Shown: positions 17,562 to 26,388, counted from the first letter of the stretch. The stretch: 64,000 bases of DNA from Acidobacteriota bacterium (GCA_016184105.1 JACPDI010000022.1:124001-188000), one strand, 5' to 3'. Translations and numbers: made by a program. The notes: generated from the sequence alone by a model not told the origin.

Positions 17562-19031
17562 CTAGCGGCCTGGCTCCCGGTGGTTCTTTCGCCGCTCGCG
17601 CCCTTCGAGGTACAGCCGCAGGGAGCGGATCAGCAGCGACAACCCCCACCAGCCGACGATCAGCGCGAAGGGCCACGCGATCGCGCGCGGCCATTTCACC
17701 GCGGCGACGGCCAGCAACAGCAGCACGAGCGCCATCGGCCCGAGCAGCCGTGCCTCGGACGGCCCAAAGCCGCGCCGGTTCCGGATCGCGGCGCCGACCG
17801 CGCTGCCGATGCCGATCGCGCCCGCCGTGGCGCGTCCCGCGCTGCCGCGGCGGCGCCAGCGCACGCGGCGCCTGCCTGGAAACGGCGCGGGATGCAGCGG
17901 TTTGACGCGCTGCCGCGGCGTGAGCACCACTTCGGTGGCCTTCTCGAGATCGGACTCGTACTGCTGCTCCATCGCCGCCGCGAACGCGTCATCGTCTATG
18001 GCGACGTCGAGCTCCCAGTTGCCGAGCCAGCTGAACGGGTTGAGATTGGTCGAGCCGACGCGCGCCCAGCGACCGTCGGCCACGGCCGTCTTGGCGTGAA
18101 GCATCGAACCGTTCCACTCGAAGACGCGCACGCCCGACTCGAGGAGCGGTCGGTACGCTGAGATCGACAGCGCGCGCAGGCCAGGAACGTCGCTGGAGCC
18201 GGGGACGAGAATCCGGACGTCCACGCCGTCGGCGGCCGCCGCGCGCAGGGCCTGCACGTACGGGGTGGTGGCGACGAAGTAGGCGTCGGTGATCCACAGG
18301 CGCTCGCGGGCCGCGGCGGTGACGATCTGATCGAGGCGATAGAGCGCCGCGCTGGACGGCACGGTCGCGATGACCCGAACCGGGAGGTCGCCGGCAGAGG
18401 GGATCGACTCGAGCGTGGGGCGCTCCTCCTCGGGGAGCGGCGCTCCGGCCTCGGCCCACATGGACGCAAACGCCTGCTCCACCTCGGCAACCGCCGGGCC
18501 CGCGAGCTCAATCCCGGTGTCCCGCCACGGGTCGATCTTCCTGCTCTCGTTGCCGACCCAGGCGCTGCCGATGCACAGTCCGGTGACGAACGCGACGTGC
18601 CCGTCGACGCCGATCACCTTGCGATGATCGCGGCTCGCCCACGCGAGCGGGCTGTCGAACCGCGGCGGATTGAAGCAGCGGACGTCAACCCCCGCGTGGC
18701 GCAGGACGCGAACGAAGCGGCGCGGGCGCGGCTTGAACGTGCCCCACCAGTCGTAGAGCACGCGCACGCGCACCCCGTCGCGGGCGCGCGCGGCGAGCGC
18801 GTCCGCGAACTGCAGTCCGACCTCGTCGTCGTGGATGATGTAGGTTTCGAAGTGGATCCAGTGCCGCGCGGCGCCGATCGCGTCGAGCCAGGCCGGGTAG
18901 TTCTCGCGCGCGTCGCAGAGCAGGCGCGCGCGATTGCCCGGGATCGGTTCGGCGCCGCTCGCGCGCGTCAGCGCCTGCTGGATGACGCTGTCGACCGCGT
19001 GCTGCCGGGAGGCGGCCTGGCTCGGGGACAT
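17562..19031 (-). CDS. Phospholipase D-family protein, cardiolipin synthase-like
   Basis: A 489-residue protein with two HKD motifs: His136-Lys138-Asp143 (DHRKVIGVDG) and His312-Lys314-Asp319 (LHAKTAVADG followed by GSTNLNP). This indicates phosphatidyl transfer, probably cardiolipin synthesis. Unlike typical cardiolipin synthases it lacks N-terminal membrane helices. Instead, two hydrophobic segments lie near the C-terminus (about 425-475) after a basic linker, so it is C-terminally anchored. It follows the small basic protein at 19040 by 8 bases and is probably in one operon with it. Confidence 0.88.
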   Translation of the reverse strand: MSPSQAASRQHAVDSVIQQALTRASGAEPIPGNRARLLCDARENYPAWLDAIGAARHWIHFETYIIHDDEVGLQFADALAARARDGVRVRVLYDWWGTFKPRPRRFVRVLRHAGVDVRCFNPPRFDSPLAWASRDHRKVIGVDGHVAFVTGLCIGSAWVGNESRKIDPWRDTGIELAGPAVAEVEQAFASMWAEAGAPLPEEERPTLESIPSAGDLPVRVIATVPSSAALYRLDQIVTAAARERLWITDAYFVATTPYVQALRAAAADGVDVRILVPGSSDVPGLRALSISAYRPLLESGVRVFEWNGSMLHAKTAVADGRWARVGSTNLNPFSWLGNWELDVAIDDDAFAAAMEQQYESDLEKATEVVLTPRQRVKPLHPAPFPGRRRVRWRRRGSAGRATAGAIGIGSAVGAAIRNRRGFGPSEARLLGPMALVLLLLAVAAVKWPRAIAWPFALIVGWWGLSLLIRSLRLYLEGRERRKNHREPGR

Positions 19032-19039
19032 GGATCCGT

Positions 19040-19255
19040 TCAGCGGCGCTTGCGCGACGCGCTCTCGCGTTTCGGCCCGCCGCCCTTTCGGGAACGCGAT
19101 CCTCTGGTCTCGCCCGCCTGGCGCCGCTGCTTGTTGACGGTGGCGGCCGCAATCCGTTTCGCGGTCTTCGCGCTGCGGCCGCGCTTCAGAGCTGAAGCCT
19201 TGATCTTTTCGTACTGGCGCCCGCGCTTGGCGCTCTTCACACCACGTGGCGGCAT
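19040..19255 (-). CDS. Small basic protein of the 'plasmid stabilization' type
   Basis: A 71-residue, Lys/Arg-rich protein beginning MPPRGVKSAKRGRQYEKIK and continuing RGRSAKTAKRIAAATVNKQR. This matches a widespread group of small chromosomal proteins often labelled plasmid stabilization protein, whose function is not established. The basic, unstructured C-terminus suggests nucleic-acid or membrane contact. GGAGG lies 5 bases before the ATG at 19255; the longer frame adds an unlikely leader. Confidence 0.75.
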   Translation of the reverse strand: MPPRGVKSAKRGRQYEKIKASALKRGRSAKTAKRIAAATVNKQRRQAGETRGSRSRKGGGPKRESASRKRR

Positions 19256-19316
19256 GGCGTCCTCCGCGGGCGAGAAGTGCAAGATCCGGTCCCCGCTGAG
19301 CCTGACCGGCGGGGCA

Positions 19317-20255
19317 TCACCCGCGCCCGCCGAGCACGTTCTTCACGACAAACCCGATGTTGGCGGGCCGCTCGGCGAGCCGCCGCATGTACCAGGGGAA
19401 CCAATACTCGCCGTAGCTGATGAGCACGCGCAGCCGGCGCCCGCAGGATGCGAGCCGCTGTTGGAGCGGCCGGCCGATGCCGTAAAGCATCGCGAACTCA
19501 TACGCCTGCGGCGGCACGCGGTTCTCGTCGATGAACCGCAGCAGGCGATCGACGAGCGCCGCGTCGTGCGTGCCGATGTGCAGGAGGGTGCCATGCTTCT
19601 GCGCGTCGGCGTCCAGCATGCGGGCGGACAAGGTGTAGAAGCTCTCGTCCACGTCACGCTTGTCGGGAAACGCGACGTCCGGCGGCTCCAGGTACGCCCC
19701 CTTGACAAGCCGGATCGCGCATCCGAGCGGCAGCAGCGCCTCGACGTCCTGCGCGGTGCGCCGCAGGTACGCCTGCAGCGCGATCCCGACCCGGCTCGAT
19801 CGCGCGCGCGCGGCGCGGAACAGCTTCAGCGTGGGATCGACGTACGGGGAGCTTTCCATGTCGATCCAGATGAAGTTGTTGCGCCCGGCGGCGCGATCGA
19901 GCAGGCGATCCAGGTTGCGCCCGCACAACGCGGGGTCGAGATCGAGGCCGAGCTGCGTGGGCTTGATCGAAATCTGCGCGTCGAGGCCGGATGCTGCCAC
20001 GCGATCGAGCAGCGTCAGGTAGTGTTGTGTGACCTCCTCCGCCTCGGCCGCCGCCGTCAGGTTCTCACCGAGATGCGTCAGGATCGTGGTGATCCCCTCC
20101 GGCTTCAGCGTCGCGGCGGCCGCCAGCGCGTCCTCCATCCGCTCGCCTGGCATGAACCGGGACACCGATCGCCTGACGAACGCCCGCTGCGTCGCCTGTT
20201 TCCGGAGCCACGGGCTCGTCGAGCCCGCCAGCAGGATCTTCCGCATAATCGACAT
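19317..20255 (-). CDS. Proline dehydrogenase (monofunctional)
   Basis: Oxidises proline to pyrroline-5-carboxylate with FAD, passing electrons to the respiratory chain. The 312-residue length fits the monofunctional Thermus/Deinococcus type. Recognisable elements are GITTILTHLGEN, ISIKPTQLGLD (flavin/strand 2 region), FIWIDMESS, LVKGAYLE (conserved Lys/Glu) and the C-terminal RRLAERPANIGFV with the proline-carboxylate-binding arginines. The start at 20255 is supported by GGAGG 8 bases upstream. No P5C dehydrogenase gene is nearby. It is divergent from the Nramp gene. Confidence 0.93.
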   Translation of the reverse strand: MSIMRKILLAGSTSPWLRKQATQRAFVRRSVSRFMPGERMEDALAAAATLKPEGITTILTHLGENLTAAAEAEEVTQHYLTLLDRVAASGLDAQISIKPTQLGLDLDPALCGRNLDRLLDRAAGRNNFIWIDMESSPYVDPTLKLFRAARARSSRVGIALQAYLRRTAQDVEALLPLGCAIRLVKGAYLEPPDVAFPDKRDVDESFYTLSARMLDADAQKHGTLLHIGTHDAALVDRLLRFIDENRVPPQAYEFAMLYGIGRPLQQRLASCGRRLRVLISYGEYWFPWYMRRLAERPANIGFVVKNVLGGRG

Positions 20256-20344
20256 GATGGCGTCCTCCGCCTGATGTGAAACCGCCGACATTCTCGCACA
20301 CGACTGGACGGAAACGCGCCGGGGCCGTAGCATGACGGCGTCCC

Positions 20345-21691
20345 ATGCTTCGACGACCACGTCTTCCCACGCTCCGCCGGGTGCCCGAGCCCTATGACGC
20401 GGACACGCGCAGCCTGTCGGAGGTCCATGGCACCATCGCGATTCCGCTGGCCGGGTTCTGGCGCAAGCTCTTTGCGTTTGCCGGCCCGGGCTACCTCGTG
20501 GCGGTCGGCTACATGGATCCGGGCAACTGGGCAACCGATCTGGCCGGCGGATCCCGGTACGGGTACCGCCTGCTCAGCGTCATCCTGATTTCGAATTTCA
20601 TGGCGATCCTGCTGCAGGCGCTCGCGGCGCGCCTGGGGATCGCCACCGGCCGCGACCTCGCGCAGGCGTGCCGCGACGCGTACTCGAAGCCGGTCACGGT
20701 CAGCCTGTGGATCCTCGCGGAGCTGGCCATTGCCGCCACCGATCTCGCGGAAGTGGTGGGCGCGGCGATCGCGCTGGAGCTGCTCTTCGGGATCCCGCTC
20801 GCCTGGGGCGTGTCGCTGACCGCACTGGACGTGCTCGTCGTGCTCTACGTCCAGCGCCTCGGCTTCCGCTACGTCGAAGCGATCGTCGTCGCACTCGTGG
20901 TGGCCATTGCGGGCTGCTTCGCCATCGAGCTGTCGATGGCGCGCCCCGACATGGCGGGGATCCTCAGCGGCTTCGTGCCGCGCGGCGAGATCGTCCGCGA
21001 CCCCGCGATGCTCTATATCGCCGTCGGCATCCTCGGCGCGACCGTGATGCCGCACAACCTGTACCTGCACTCCTCCATCGTGCAGACGCGGAAGTACTCG
21101 GATGCCCTCGAGAGCCGCCGCGAGGCGATCGGCTTCGCGACCATCGACTCGACGATCGCGCTGATGTCGGCGCTGGCGGTCAACGCCGCGATTCTCATCA
21201 TGGCGGCGGCGACGTTCCACGGCACGGGATACGGGGATGTCGCCGACATCTCGGTGGCCTACCAGCTGCTCACGCCGCTGCTCGGCACGGTGCTCGCCAG
21301 CAAGCTGTTCGGCGTCGCGCTGCTCCTCGCGGGACAGAACGCGACGCTGACCGGCACGCTGGCGGGCCAGATCGTGATGGAGGGGTTCCTGATGTGGCGC
21401 ATCCGGCCGTGGCTCCGCCGCATCATCACGCGGCTCGCCGCTGTCGTCCCGGCGCTGCTCGTCGTGATCTACGCGGGGGATCGCGGCGCCGGCCAGCTGC
21501 TGGTGTTGAGCCAGGTCATCCTCAGCATGCAGCTGCCCTTCGCGATTTTTCCCCTGATCCGTTTCGTGTCCGACCGCCGCAAGATGGGCGAGCTCGTTCC
21601 GGGCCGCGCCACGATGGCACTTGCCTGGACGACCGGTGTCATCATTGCCGCGCTCAACGTGTGGCTGCTGTACCAGAGCATCGCGTTGTAG
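20345..21691 (+). CDS. Nramp-family divalent metal transporter
   Basis: A 448-residue inner-membrane transporter with about 11 TM helices. TM1 carries the metal-binding Asp58-Pro-Gly-Asn61 (GYMDPGNW) and TM6 has TVMPHNLYLHSS, the two signature metal-site motifs of proton-coupled Mn2+/Fe2+ importers. The MPH form (Met before Pro-His) is retained, consistent with transition-metal selectivity. It is followed after 14 bases by a universal stress protein gene, probably co-transcribed, with a clear intrinsic terminator after that gene. Confidence 0.93.
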   Translation: MLRRPRLPTLRRVPEPYDADTRSLSEVHGTIAIPLAGFWRKLFAFAGPGYLVAVGYMDPGNWATDLAGGSRYGYRLLSVILISNFMAILLQALAARLGIATGRDLAQACRDAYSKPVTVSLWILAELAIAATDLAEVVGAAIALELLFGIPLAWGVSLTALDVLVVLYVQRLGFRYVEAIVVALVVAIAGCFAIELSMARPDMAGILSGFVPRGEIVRDPAMLYIAVGILGATVMPHNLYLHSSIVQTRKYSDALESRREAIGFATIDSTIALMSALAVNAAILIMAAATFHGTGYGDVADISVAYQLLTPLLGTVLASKLFGVALLLAGQNATLTGTLAGQIVMEGFLMWRIRPWLRRIITRLAAVVPALLVVIYAGDRGAGQLLVLSQVILSMQLPFAIFPLIRFVSDRRKMGELVPGRATMALAWTTGVIIAALNVWLLYQSIAL

Positions 21692-21705
21692 GTGAGGACC
21701 GGGCC

Positions 21706-22140
21706 ATGTATTCGCGCATCCTCGTTGCCGTCGAACACTCACCCGCGGACCGGACGATCATCCATCACGTCCGCCAGCTCGCACGGCTGTGCGGGTCGGA
21801 ACTGCTGCTCGTCCACGTCGCCGATGGCTGGGCGGCGCGGAACATCGAGCAACTCGACCTGAGGGACTCCGAGGAGATTCGCGACGACCGCGACTACCTG
21901 GAGAAGCTCGTCGTCGAACTGAATGGTGAGGGATTAAAGACCGCCGGGCGACTGGCGTTCGGCGATCCCGCGACCGAGCTCGTACGGGTCGCCAGGGAGG
22001 AACGGGTGGATCTCGTCGCCATGGCCACGCATGGCCACCGCTATCTCGCCGACATCGTGCACGGCGCCACGGCCGACCGCGTCCGCCACGCGCTGGACAT
22101 CCCGGTCCTCATGCTGAGAGCTGCCAAGGAGCCCGCGTGA
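21706..22140 (+). CDS. Universal stress protein (UspA family)
   Basis: A 144-residue cytoplasmic USP domain: ILVAVEHSPAD at the N-terminus, LLLVHVAD, and the nucleotide-loop region LVAMATHGHRYLADIVHGATADRVRH followed by IPVLML. The G-2x-G-9x-G pattern is only partly kept (HGHRY in place of the usual G-rich start), so ATP binding is uncertain. The start at 21706 is chosen by fold. It is probably in one transcript with the Nramp transporter, ending at the terminator whose stem includes the last codons of this gene. Confidence 0.88.
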   Translation: MYSRILVAVEHSPADRTIIHHVRQLARLCGSELLLVHVADGWAARNIEQLDLRDSEEIRDDRDYLEKLVVELNGEGLKTAGRLAFGDPATELVRVAREERVDLVAMATHGHRYLADIVHGATADRVRHALDIPVLMLRAAKEPA

Positions 22141-22157
22141 TCCGCGGGCTCCTTTCT
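22126..22157 (+). terminator. Intrinsic terminator of the Nramp-usp transcript
   Basis: A 10-base perfect GC-rich stem (GGAGCCCGCG, 22128-22137, with 22143-22152), a 5-base loop and a TTTCT tail. The left arm overlaps the final codons of the universal stress protein gene. Confidence 0.82.
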
Positions 22158-22168
22158 CCAACACCGTC

Positions 22169-22630
22169 TCAGTAGACGATCGCGCCAGTCGCCTTGATCC
22201 GATACTCCGGTGCCTTGGGCGTGGTCGCGTCCTTCGCGCCGGCGGCCTCCTGCGCGTGTTCCGCCTCGCGTGCATCGCCCGGGCCAATCCGTTCGAAGGC
22301 CCCCTCGGCCGACGCGCGCTTCCCTTTCGCGTCTTTCGGGAACACGATGCCGCCGCCGTGGTCCACCTTGAACTGGATCCCGTCGCTCTGCTCGCTGTCG
22401 GCGATCTGGATCCAGCAGCCCATGCTCTGGCAGACGGCGCGGACGGTGCCGTCCACGCGAACGGTCTTGCCCACGTAGTCGTCCGGCTTCGCCAGCGGGT
22501 CGGCGACCTTGGCGCTCGTCGTGAGCGTCACGCCCCCGCCGAACGACGTGCCCTTGGCCGCCTCCTGTGCGGAAACAGCGAGCGAGGCGACGGCAGCCAT
22601 CGCGGCGGCCACCAGGAACATCCGTTTCAT
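22169..22630 (-). CDS. Exported DUF4920 protein
   Basis: A 153-residue protein with a signal peptide (ending AVSAQ) and one DUF4920 domain showing the conserved VRVDGTVRAVCQSMGCWIQIADSE, with two cysteines six residues apart, and FKVDHGGGIVFP. The family is periplasmic and functionally undefined. The cysteine pair may bind metal or form a disulfide. The C-terminal half after residue 100 is Ala/Glu-rich. GGGAGG precedes the ATG at 22630. Confidence 0.82.
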   Translation of the reverse strand: MKRMFLVAAAMAAVASLAVSAQEAAKGTSFGGGVTLTTSAKVADPLAKPDDYVGKTVRVDGTVRAVCQSMGCWIQIADSEQSDGIQFKVDHGGGIVFPKDAKGKRASAEGAFERIGPGDAREAEHAQEAAGAKDATTPKAPEYRIKATGAIVY

Positions 22631-22680
22631 GAGTCCTCCCATGGTGAGATGCCCACCATCATATGATGAAGGGCATCGCC

Positions 22681-22923
22681 ATGGCTCGGTGGACCCGTCG
22701 ACGCGTGGCCTGGATCGCGGCCAATCTCGTTGCCGCCGTCACGATGCCGCTCGTCATTGCCCTGTGGAGTACCTACCTGGTGAGCGGCGACGAGTCGTCA
22801 CTGCCCGAGGGGTTCTCGGCGTCGACCTTCGTGGTTGCGTTCACCGGGGCGTGGCTGGTGTTTCTCGCGCTGCTGAACGTGACGGGGCTGCTGTTCGTGT
22901 GGCTGTCCCGGCGAGGGGAATAA
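22681..22923 (+). CDS. Small two-helix membrane protein, unknown
   Basis: An 80-residue protein with two hydrophobic segments (about 12-32 and 48-70) and basic ends. I recognise no family. The ATG at 22681 has AAGGG 7 bases upstream; an earlier ATG pair at 22663 would add six residues. Its stop TAA (22921-22923) lies within the left arm of palindromic element copy 2 (the AATAAG motif), so the original C-terminus may have been longer. Confidence 0.6.
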   Translation: MARWTRRRVAWIAANLVAAVTMPLVIALWSTYLVSGDESSLPEGFSASTFVVAFTGAWLVFLALLNVTGLLFVWLSRRGE

Positions 22924-22982
22924 GTGGGACAGTCACACTTTCCGAAGCCGCCGCCCAGGAAAGTGTGACTGTCCCCCTTATT
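22919..22982. repeat. Palindromic element copy 2, abutting tRNA-Leu
   Basis: Imperfect 25-base arms (22919-22943 and 22958-22982; one CCCAC/CCCCC difference) around a 14-base loop. The left end supplies the TAA stop of the small membrane protein. The right end coincides with the discriminator base of the tRNA gene, so the tRNA transcript runs straight into the hairpin. Confidence 0.93.
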
Positions 22983-23065
22983 GCCGGGGGTGGGGATCGA
23001 ACCCACACGGCCTTGCGGCCAGGGGATTTTAAGTCCCCAGCGTCTGCCAGTTCCGCCACCCCGGC
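22982..23065 (-). tRNA. tRNA-Leu (anticodon UAA)
   Basis: Read on the minus strand the sequence starts GCCGGGGTGGCGGAACTGGC and closes with CCCCGGC plus discriminator A. The 7-base acceptor stem pairs fully. The anticodon loop is ACTTAAAAT with anticodon TAA. A long variable arm (GGCCGCAAGGCC region) marks a class II tRNA, and the T arm has GGTTCGATCC. The CCA end is not encoded. Confidence 0.97.
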
Positions 23066-23073
23066 GTCCCTTT

Positions 23074-23101
23074 ATTATCACTTCGATTGCAGGAACGTCA
23101 T
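23074..23101 (-). promoter_or_regulatory. Probable promoter of tRNA-Leu
   Basis: On the minus strand ATGACG, 16 bases, GATAAT. The start would fall near 23067, two bases before the mature tRNA 5' end. The surrounding AT-rich stretch is unusual for this genome. Confidence 0.55.
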
Positions 23102-23196
23102 CGCCTCGCACGCGGTTTCGCGGTTTGACACGGGAAAATGCGGACGCCTCGCGGGAACGCTCTTTGCCCCTGCCCCCGCCGTCCGGAGGCACAAGT

Positions 23197-23535
23197 ATGG
23201 CGCTCGGGAACTCGGTCTACGTCAAGGGTGACATCATTGCCGGCGAAGATTTGACGATCTCCGGCCACGTCGAGGGGCGCATCGAGGCGGCGGGACATGT
23301 CCTGACGCTCGCCCCGGGGTCCCACGTCGTCGGGAACGTCGAGGCCGCCGCCGTCGATGTTCACGGGCACGTCGAGGGGGAGATCATCGCGACCGATCGC
23401 CTGAGCGTGGGCGCTGGGGGCGAGGTGGACGGCAACGTCATCACCGCCCGCCTGGCCATCGCCGAGGGAGGGCGCGTGCAGGGACGCGTCGAGATGTCCG
23501 CGCCGCAGCACGCGCTGCACGCCGCCGCGAGCTAG
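23197..23535 (+). CDS. Bactofilin (DUF583)
   Basis: A 112-residue bactofilin, a polymer-forming beta-helix cytoskeletal protein. Short repeated strands follow the pattern ITISGHVEGRIEA..GHVEGEI..GGEVDGNVI..GGRVQGRVEM. The hydrophobic N-terminal NSVYVKGDIIAGEDLTI is typical, and the tails are short. GGAGG lies 8 bases before the ATG. It may shape the cell or localise partners. Its neighbours, tRNA and SYLF protein, give no further clue. Confidence 0.9.
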   Translation: MALGNSVYVKGDIIAGEDLTISGHVEGRIEAAGHVLTLAPGSHVVGNVEAAAVDVHGHVEGEIIATDRLSVGAGGEVDGNVITARLAIAEGGRVQGRVEMSAPQHALHAAAS

Positions 23536-24233
23536 GTTCCGGCCGAGAGGTTCTTTGGCGACTGCCGGTTGAGCAGGTCCACCAGCGGCCGCCCGGCTGG
23601 CGCCGGCTCAACGCCGCCCCGCACGATTTCCTTCGCGCCAACCCGGTTTCCGTACACCTTCTCGTTCGCGTCGTTGTCGGCCCTGAGCGTCGAGCCTTCG
23701 AGCGACACTCCCGCGAACAGGCCGCGCGATCTCGAGTAGGTGAGGATCTCCGCGCGCATGGCCGCGTCGGTCGCGGCCCCCGCCGCGCGGCCCTTGGGGC
23801 CTGCCGCCGCCGACGCGTCGGCGCCCAGCTTGACCTTGCTCGCCAGCACGGACGAGGCGCCGCGCTCGTTCATCACGAGCAGCACGAAATCGGTCGCCTG
23901 CCCGCCGAGCTGCAGACCGAAGCTGCCGCCTTCGAGCGCCATCAGCGAGGGGGCGCTCCACGGCTGATCGAAGTTCTCGCCCGTGCGGCAGAGCATCGCC
24001 CCGCGGCCGTAGCTGCCGCCGACGCCGAGCGCGAACTTCTTGACCGACGGGAACACGACGACGCACTCGGCGCGGTCGAGCAGGCTCTTCGGGACGCCGT
24101 CCGGAATGTCGAGCACTTCCTTCAAGACGGTCGCGGCCTCGCGCAACCGGTCTTCCTCTTTGCCCTGCGCGTCTGCCGGCGCGGCGCCGGCCAGGACGAT
24201 GAGCGCAAGAACGAATGGAACGATCTGCTTCAT
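23532..24233 (-). CDS. Exported SYLF-domain protein (lipid-binding, Ysc84 type)
   Basis: A 233-residue protein: signal peptide ending APADAQ, then a SYLF domain (about 25-215) with [50 protein letters not shown] and [16 protein letters not shown]. The family binds phosphoinositides in eukaryotes; the bacterial role, probably envelope-associated, is unclear. The short TGGAGGC directly precedes the ATG at 24233. It ends convergently with the bactofilin gene (4-base overlap) and is divergent from pdxH with about 30 bases between starts. Confidence 0.88.
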   Translation of the reverse strand: MKQIVPFVLALIVLAGAAPADAQGKEEDRLREAATVLKEVLDIPDGVPKSLLDRAECVVVFPSVKKFALGVGGSYGRGAMLCRTGENFDQPWSAPSLMALEGGSFGLQLGGQATDFVLLVMNERGASSVLASKVKLGADASAAAGPKGRAAGAATDAAMRAEILTYSRSRGLFAGVSLEGSTLRADNDANEKVYGNRVGAKEIVRGGVEPAPAGRPLVDLLNRQSPKNLSAGT

Positions 24234-24264
24234 GCCTCCATTGTATGATGGCGTACGCGCCAAC

Positions 24265-24843
24265 ATGGCATCCTCTAATCCGATCACCGAATTCCTCGAT
24301 GCAGCCGAGCGCGCGCGGGCGCACCAGGTGGACACCGCGCCGGCGGCGCTCGCCACGGCCGACCGGGCGGGGCGCCCGTCGGTCCGCATGGTCCTGTTGC
24401 GCGGCGTAGACGAGCGTGGCTTCGTATTTTTCACGAATTACCACAGCCGCAAGGGACGCGAGCTGGATCAGAACCCGCAGGCGGCGTTGTGTTTTCACTG
24501 GATCGCGCTCGACGAGCAGATCCGCATTGAAGGCACGGTCGAGCGGCTGAGCGGGGCCGAGTCTGATGACTACTTCGCGTCGCGGCCGCGCGGCAGCCAG
24601 CTCGGCGCGTGGGCGTCGGACCAGAGCGCGCCGCTCCCCTCGCGCGAGACGCTCGAAACGAAGTACCGGGAGGTGGAGGCGCGCTTCGGCACCGGCGCCA
24701 TCAGCCGCCCGCCGTTCTGGGGAGGCTATCGCCTGGTCCCGCGCGCGATTGAGTTCTGGTACGGCCGCCCGGACCGCCTGCACGACCGCGTGCTCTACAC
24801 ACGCGACGGCTCCGGCTGGACGATTACCAGGCTCTATCCGTAG
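24265..24843 (+). CDS. pdxH: Pyridoxamine 5'-phosphate oxidase
   Basis: FMN enzyme converting pyridoxine/pyridoxamine 5'-phosphate to PLP. The 192-residue protein shows family motifs: [21 protein letters not shown] (FMN phosphate contact Arg), [44 protein letters not shown] and C-terminal [24 protein letters not shown]. The ATG at 24265 fits the domain; an in-frame ATG at 24232 would overlap the divergent SYLF start. All key residues appear present. Confidence 0.94.
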   Translation: MASSNPITEFLDAAERARAHQVDTAPAALATADRAGRPSVRMVLLRGVDERGFVFFTNYHSRKGRELDQNPQAALCFHWIALDEQIRIEGTVERLSGAESDDYFASRPRGSQLGAWASDQSAPLPSRETLETKYREVEARFGTGAISRPPFWGGYRLVPRAIEFWYGRPDRLHDRVLYTRDGSGWTITRLYP

Positions 24844-24852
24844 CCTCTTGGA

Positions 24853-25770
24853 TCACGCCGTCCTCTTCGCCACGTTGGTCGCCATCGCGATCATCGACCC
24901 CAGGTCGGCGACGTTGGCTGGCAGCACGACGGTGTTGGTCTCCTTCGCCAGCTCGCCGAACTGCGTGATGTACTGCTCGGCGATCCGCAGCTGCATCGCG
25001 TCCATCCCGCCCGGCACACGCAGCGCCTCCGCCACGCGGCGCAGCCCTTCGGCCGTCGCCGCCGCCACGGCGAGGATCGCGGCCGCCTGGCCTTCCGCCT
25101 CGTTGATCTGCTGCTGCTTGTTCGCCTCCGACGCCTTGATGACCTCCTGCTTTGCGCCCTCGGCGGTGTTGATCGCCGCGTCGCGCGTGGCCTCGGACGT
25201 CAGGATCGTCGCGCGCTTCTCGCGCTCGGCGCGCATCTGCTTTTCCATGGCCGCCAGGATGTCGGACGGCGGCGTGATGTTCTTGATCTCGTACCGGAGC
25301 ACCTTGACGCCCCACGGCTCCGACGCCTTGTCCAGCTCGCTCACCACCGCCTGATTGATGTTCGCGCGCTCCTCGAACGTCCGATCGAGATCAATCTTGC
25401 CCACCTCGCTCCGCAGCGTCGTCTGCGCGAGCTGCGAGATGGCGAATGCATAGTCCGAGATGCCGTAGGAGGCGCGCTCCGGGTTCAGCACCTTCAGGTA
25501 CAGGATGCCGTCGACGCCCACCTGGACGTTGTCGCGCGTGATGCAGACCTGCGCGGGAATGTCCGCCGCCTGCTCTTTCAGGCTGTGGCGGTAGCGGATC
25601 ACGTCGATGAACGGCATGAGCACGTGGAAGCCGGCGCCCAGCGTCGCGTGAAACCGGCCGAGCCGCTCGACCACGAAGGCGCTCTGCTGCGGCACGACCA
25701 CCGCAGTCTTCGCGATGACGACCAGGACGAAGAACGCCAGCACCATCAGGACGATCAGGCTGCCGGTCAC
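24853..25770 (-). CDS. SPFH/band-7 membrane protein, QmcA-like
   Basis: A 305-residue protein: N-terminal TM (LIVLMVLAFFVLVVIA), SPFH domain with VPQQSAFVVERLGRFHATLGAGFHVLMPFID, then a long Ala/Glu-rich coiled coil (about 190-265). It forms membrane rings or microdomains with NfeD-type partners. The GTG at 25770 overlaps the stop of the NfeD gene (GTGA) and has GAGGAGG upstream, so the pair is coupled like ybbK-ybbM (qmcA) of other bacteria. Confidence 0.9.
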   Translation of the reverse strand: MTGSLIVLMVLAFFVLVVIAKTAVVVPQQSAFVVERLGRFHATLGAGFHVLMPFIDVIRYRHSLKEQAADIPAQVCITRDNVQVGVDGILYLKVLNPERASYGISDYAFAISQLAQTTLRSEVGKIDLDRTFEERANINQAVVSELDKASEPWGVKVLRYEIKNITPPSDILAAMEKQMRAEREKRATILTSEATRDAAINTAEGAKQEVIKASEANKQQQINEAEGQAAAILAVAAATAEGLRRVAEALRVPGGMDAMQLRIAEQYITQFGELAKETNTVVLPANVADLGSMIAMATNVAKRTA

Positions 25771-26222
25771 GATTGAGCCTCCTCGCGAATGAACAACATG
25801 AGACCAGAGACGCTCTCGATCACGCACCGCGCTCCCCGCGGCAGCGTGCGATCGCCGGCGTTGCGCGCCTGCCAGATCGTGCCGCGGCATTCGGCACGGC
25901 CGACCGCGCCGGGCGCGATGTCGTCGAGCGGCAGCGCGATCTCCCCCGCCAGCGTGTCCACGTCCGGCTTTCCCTGATCCAGCTTCAACCAGCGGATCAT
26001 CGGGTTGCGGAACAGCACGAGCGACCCGACCGACAACACGGAGAACAGCAGCAGCTGCATCCACAGCGCGTCGACGGCGCCCACCATCCGCAGCGCGCCG
26101 ATGGCCAGCGCGGCCACGCCGAAGAAAATGACGTAGAAGCCGCCGGATGCGGCCATCTCGAGCAGCACCAGCACCAGGCCGAGCACGAGCCACTGCCACC
26201 AGGCGATGTTCAGAATGTCCAT
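25767..26222 (-). CDS. NfeD-family membrane protein
   Basis: A 151-residue protein with three to four TM helices (to about residue 70) and a C-terminal OB-fold domain (GEIALPLDDIAPGAVGRAECRGTIWQARN, RGARCVIESVSGLMLFI). This is the short NfeD1b type, partner of the SPFH protein encoded immediately downstream with overlapping stop/start codons. Its role is in membrane organisation or quality control. Upstream lies the decayed hydrogenase locus on the other strand. Confidence 0.9.
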   Translation of the reverse strand: MDILNIAWWQWLVLGLVLVLLEMAASGGFYVIFFGVAALAIGALRMVGAVDALWMQLLLFSVLSVGSLVLFRNPMIRWLKLDQGKPDVDTLAGEIALPLDDIAPGAVGRAECRGTIWQARNAGDRTLPRGARCVIESVSGLMLFIREEAQS

Positions 26223-26373
26223 GGGTGTACGGGGTAACGCGCGTATTCTCGCACGGAACCGCTCGAAGTTTCAGCGCCCGTTGCGCGGTGCCGCCGGATT
26301 GCCGGAACTTCGCGCTGCCGCCGGGACTCCGGCGGTTGGCCCGTCGATTCCGGGCTGAAACGGCCCGATCGCG

Positions 26374-26388
26374 TGGCACTTCGATTGC
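26374..26388 (+). promoter_or_regulatory. Sigma-54-like promoter at the head of the hydrogenase relic
   Basis: TGGCAC, five bases (TTCGA), TTGC: correct -24/-12 spacing on the plus strand. The predicted start is near 26400, so the GTG at 26402 would have almost no leader. The true 5' end of the old gene may be lost. Confidence 0.4.

Noticed and set aside
19040-19255. Plasmid origin or mobile plasmid segment suggested by the 'plasmid stabilization' protein
   Set aside because: The family is common on chromosomes, and no partition, replication or toxin genes are near.
22919-23065. Integrative element attachment site at tRNA-Leu
   Set aside because: No integrase, no duplicated tRNA 3' end and no phage or conjugation genes; the repeat is a member of a dispersed palindrome family.
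23120-23196. Sigma-70 promoter (TTGACA) before bactofilin
   Set aside because: TTGACA is present near 23126 but no acceptable -10 lies at 16-18 bases.
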